A DNA stretch of 64,000 bases from Halovivax asiaticus JCM 14624 (lineage in GTDB: Archaea; Halobacteriota; Halobacteria; Halobacteriales; Natrialbaceae), in assembly GCF_000337515.1 (NCBI RefSeq), contig NZ_AOIQ01000008.1:144443-208442 (forward strand). The letters are read 5' to 3'. This document shows, piece by piece, positions 63,102 through 64,000 of this stretch; position 1 is the stretch's first letter, and each line of letters starts with the position of its first letter. The notes beneath the pieces were generated by a model. That model had not been told where the DNA came from. It worked only from the letters and a program-made list of their open reading frames with translations, and did not search any database. The position numbers and the translations under genes were made by a program.

Positions 63102-63429
63102 GGCATTTGTTAACTTGTCGTTGCCCCTTTTAAAGCTTTTCGTCGGGACGGCCGCAAGACGATAGGAAGGGTTTCGACGTGGCAGGGGTTAACACTTCTG
63201 GTCGGATCTGAACCGAGTCGGTGACACCGCGCGATCGGACCGGATGGCGCCAGTGTGAGCACCGACCCGTCTTCGTGATAGCACCGGTGGCGAGGGGGTT
63301 GCCGGCTGTTCGTCGGGAAGGAATCCTCGTCAGATACGACAAGCGTTCGTCGTCGATGGAGGGCGGCACCGATTCATCGACGGAGGGATCGTAATCGGTT
63401 TATCGACCGGGAAAGAAGCCGTCGCTGTC
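63102..63429. other. Divergent intergenic region before purA (328 bp)
   Basis: Holds the promoters of the winged-helix regulator and purA. A gtttatcg TATA element near 63401 is about 28 bp before the purA ATG. I see no gene or clear repeat in the rest. Confidence 0.5.
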
Positions 63430-63982
63430 ATGACCGTCACTATCGTCGGGTCACAGCTCGGCGACGAAGGGAAGGGCGGCGTCGTCGATATCTACGGTGA
63501 GGCAGCAGACGTCGTCGTCCGGTATCAGGGCGGAGACAATGCGGGCCACACCGTCGTCTCCGACGGCGATACGTACAAGCTCTCGCTCGTTCCCTCCGGT
63601 GCCGTCCGGGGCAAGGTCGGGGTCCTCGGCAACGGCTGCGTGGTAAACCCCGAGACACTGTTCGAGGAACTGGACGAGCTCAGATCGCGCGGGCTCGATC
63701 CGGACGTGCGCGTCGCCGCTCGGGCGCACGTGATCCTCCCGTACCACCGCGTTCTGGATGGGATCGAAGAAGCCGAGAAGGCGGATCTCGCGGCCGGCAC
63801 GACCAAGCGCGGGATCGGCCCGACCTACGAGGACAAGGCCGGTCGGCGCGGCATCCGCGTCGGCGACCTCCTCGATCCGGAGGTGCTTCGATCGCGTCTC
63901 GAGTACGTCGTCCCGCAGAAGCGCGCGCTGGCGCGCGACGTCTACGGCACCGAGCTCGACGACGCGTTCGACATCGAGGAAC
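63430..63982 (+). CDS. purA: Adenylosuccinate synthetase, 3' part missing
   Basis: First 184 residues. PurA joins IMP and aspartate with GTP, the first step from IMP to AMP. The N-terminus TVTIVGSQLGDEGKGGVVD carries the P-loop (G-D-E-G-K-G), with Q-L where most members have Q-W. RYQGGDNAGHTVV is the IMP-binding segment, and TTKRGIGPTYEDK follows. Genuine sequence ends at about 63982; adapter sequence then replaces it. Together with purK and purE at 4-6 kb it supplies purine synthesis, but the loci are separate. Confidence 0.93.
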
Positions 63983-64000
63983 CTGTCTCTTATACACATC
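63983..64000. other. Nextera/Tn5 mosaic-end adapter (assembly artefact)
   Basis: CTGTCTCTTATACACATC is 18 of the 19 bases of the Tn5 mosaic end used in Nextera libraries. It breaks the purA reading frame at a conserved domain. Reverse frames starting here give the familiar artefact N-termini MCIRDR and MYKRQ and should not be annotated. Confidence 0.97.

Noticed and set aside
63451..63999. Minus-strand open frames starting at the right edge (MCIRDR..., MYKRQ...)
   Set aside because: The start lies in Nextera adapter sequence and the rest is the antisense of purA.

Overview
The window is chromosomal DNA of a haloarchaeon (class Halobacteria). Four things show this: high GC with strong G/C third positions; acidic, D/E-rich, lysine-poor proteins; leaderless genes with an archaeal TATA box centred about 25-30 bp before the ATG; and family-specific genes such as a nuo operon without nuoEFG, phosphomevalonate decarboxylase, two tandem IucA/IucC synthetases, a TadC/PilB pilus pair, UPF0058 and DUF5793. 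I cannot name the genus. The left edge cuts an aminotransferase gene. The right edge cuts purA, and its last 18 bases (63983-64000) are Nextera/Tn5 adapter sequence, not genome.

Layout. 0-4 kb: aminotransferase and ribH, then a secreted DUF3494 (ice-binding-like) protein with five exact 99-residue repeats and a lysine-rich tail. 4.4-6.4 kb: purK and purE. 6.5-17 kb: an eleven-gene respiratory complex I operon (nuoA-B-CD-H-I-J1-J2-K-L-M-N), most genes overlapping by 4 bp. 17-24 kb: an RCK-DHH phosphoesterase, a CBS/SerK-like protein, an ABC-2 exporter, the methylmalonyl-CoA mutase large subunit and a small Tat-exported six-cysteine protein. 24-34.6 kb: MOSC protein, methyltransferase, acetyl-CoA synthetase, a TFS-like zinc-ribbon protein without its acidic tip, prenyl synthase, a degenerate NAD-kinase-like protein, endonuclease III, a coiled-coil protein, mvaD and a second ParB/SerK-fold protein.

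34.8-42.5 kb: an NDH-2-like oxidoreductase, then an iron-uptake locus. Two NIS siderophore synthetases diverge from an MFS exporter, followed by a siderophore-binding lipoprotein. The promoters carry TTTAGG-N4-CCTAAA inverted repeats, probably iron boxes for a DtxR-family repressor. The same box lies before an orphan ferric-type ABC ATPase at 58.5 kb, linking it to this regulon.

42.6-52.7 kb: fen1, GNAT, a zinc-ribbon protein and an HTTM membrane protein, then a stretch that looks accessory. It holds a Fic protein with a CATACA/TGTATG operator array, a nonsense-broken zinc-finger gene, a DMT exporter, a nitroreductase, a Bat-type regulator and a PLP decarboxylase, with weaker third-position GC. 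It ends at tRNA-Gly(TCC), whose 3' end is partly duplicated about 124 bp away beside a long inverted repeat: the pattern of a used integration site. 52.8-64 kb: Trm9-like methyltransferase, pilus motor pair, DUF5793, iron-box ABC ATPase, UPF0058, an 800-residue protein with a disordered linker, a winged-helix regulator and purA.

Two small reading frames (30040-30273 and 47730-47957) keep coding character on both sides of an in-frame stop. I saw no CRISPR array, complete insertion sequence or rRNA gene.
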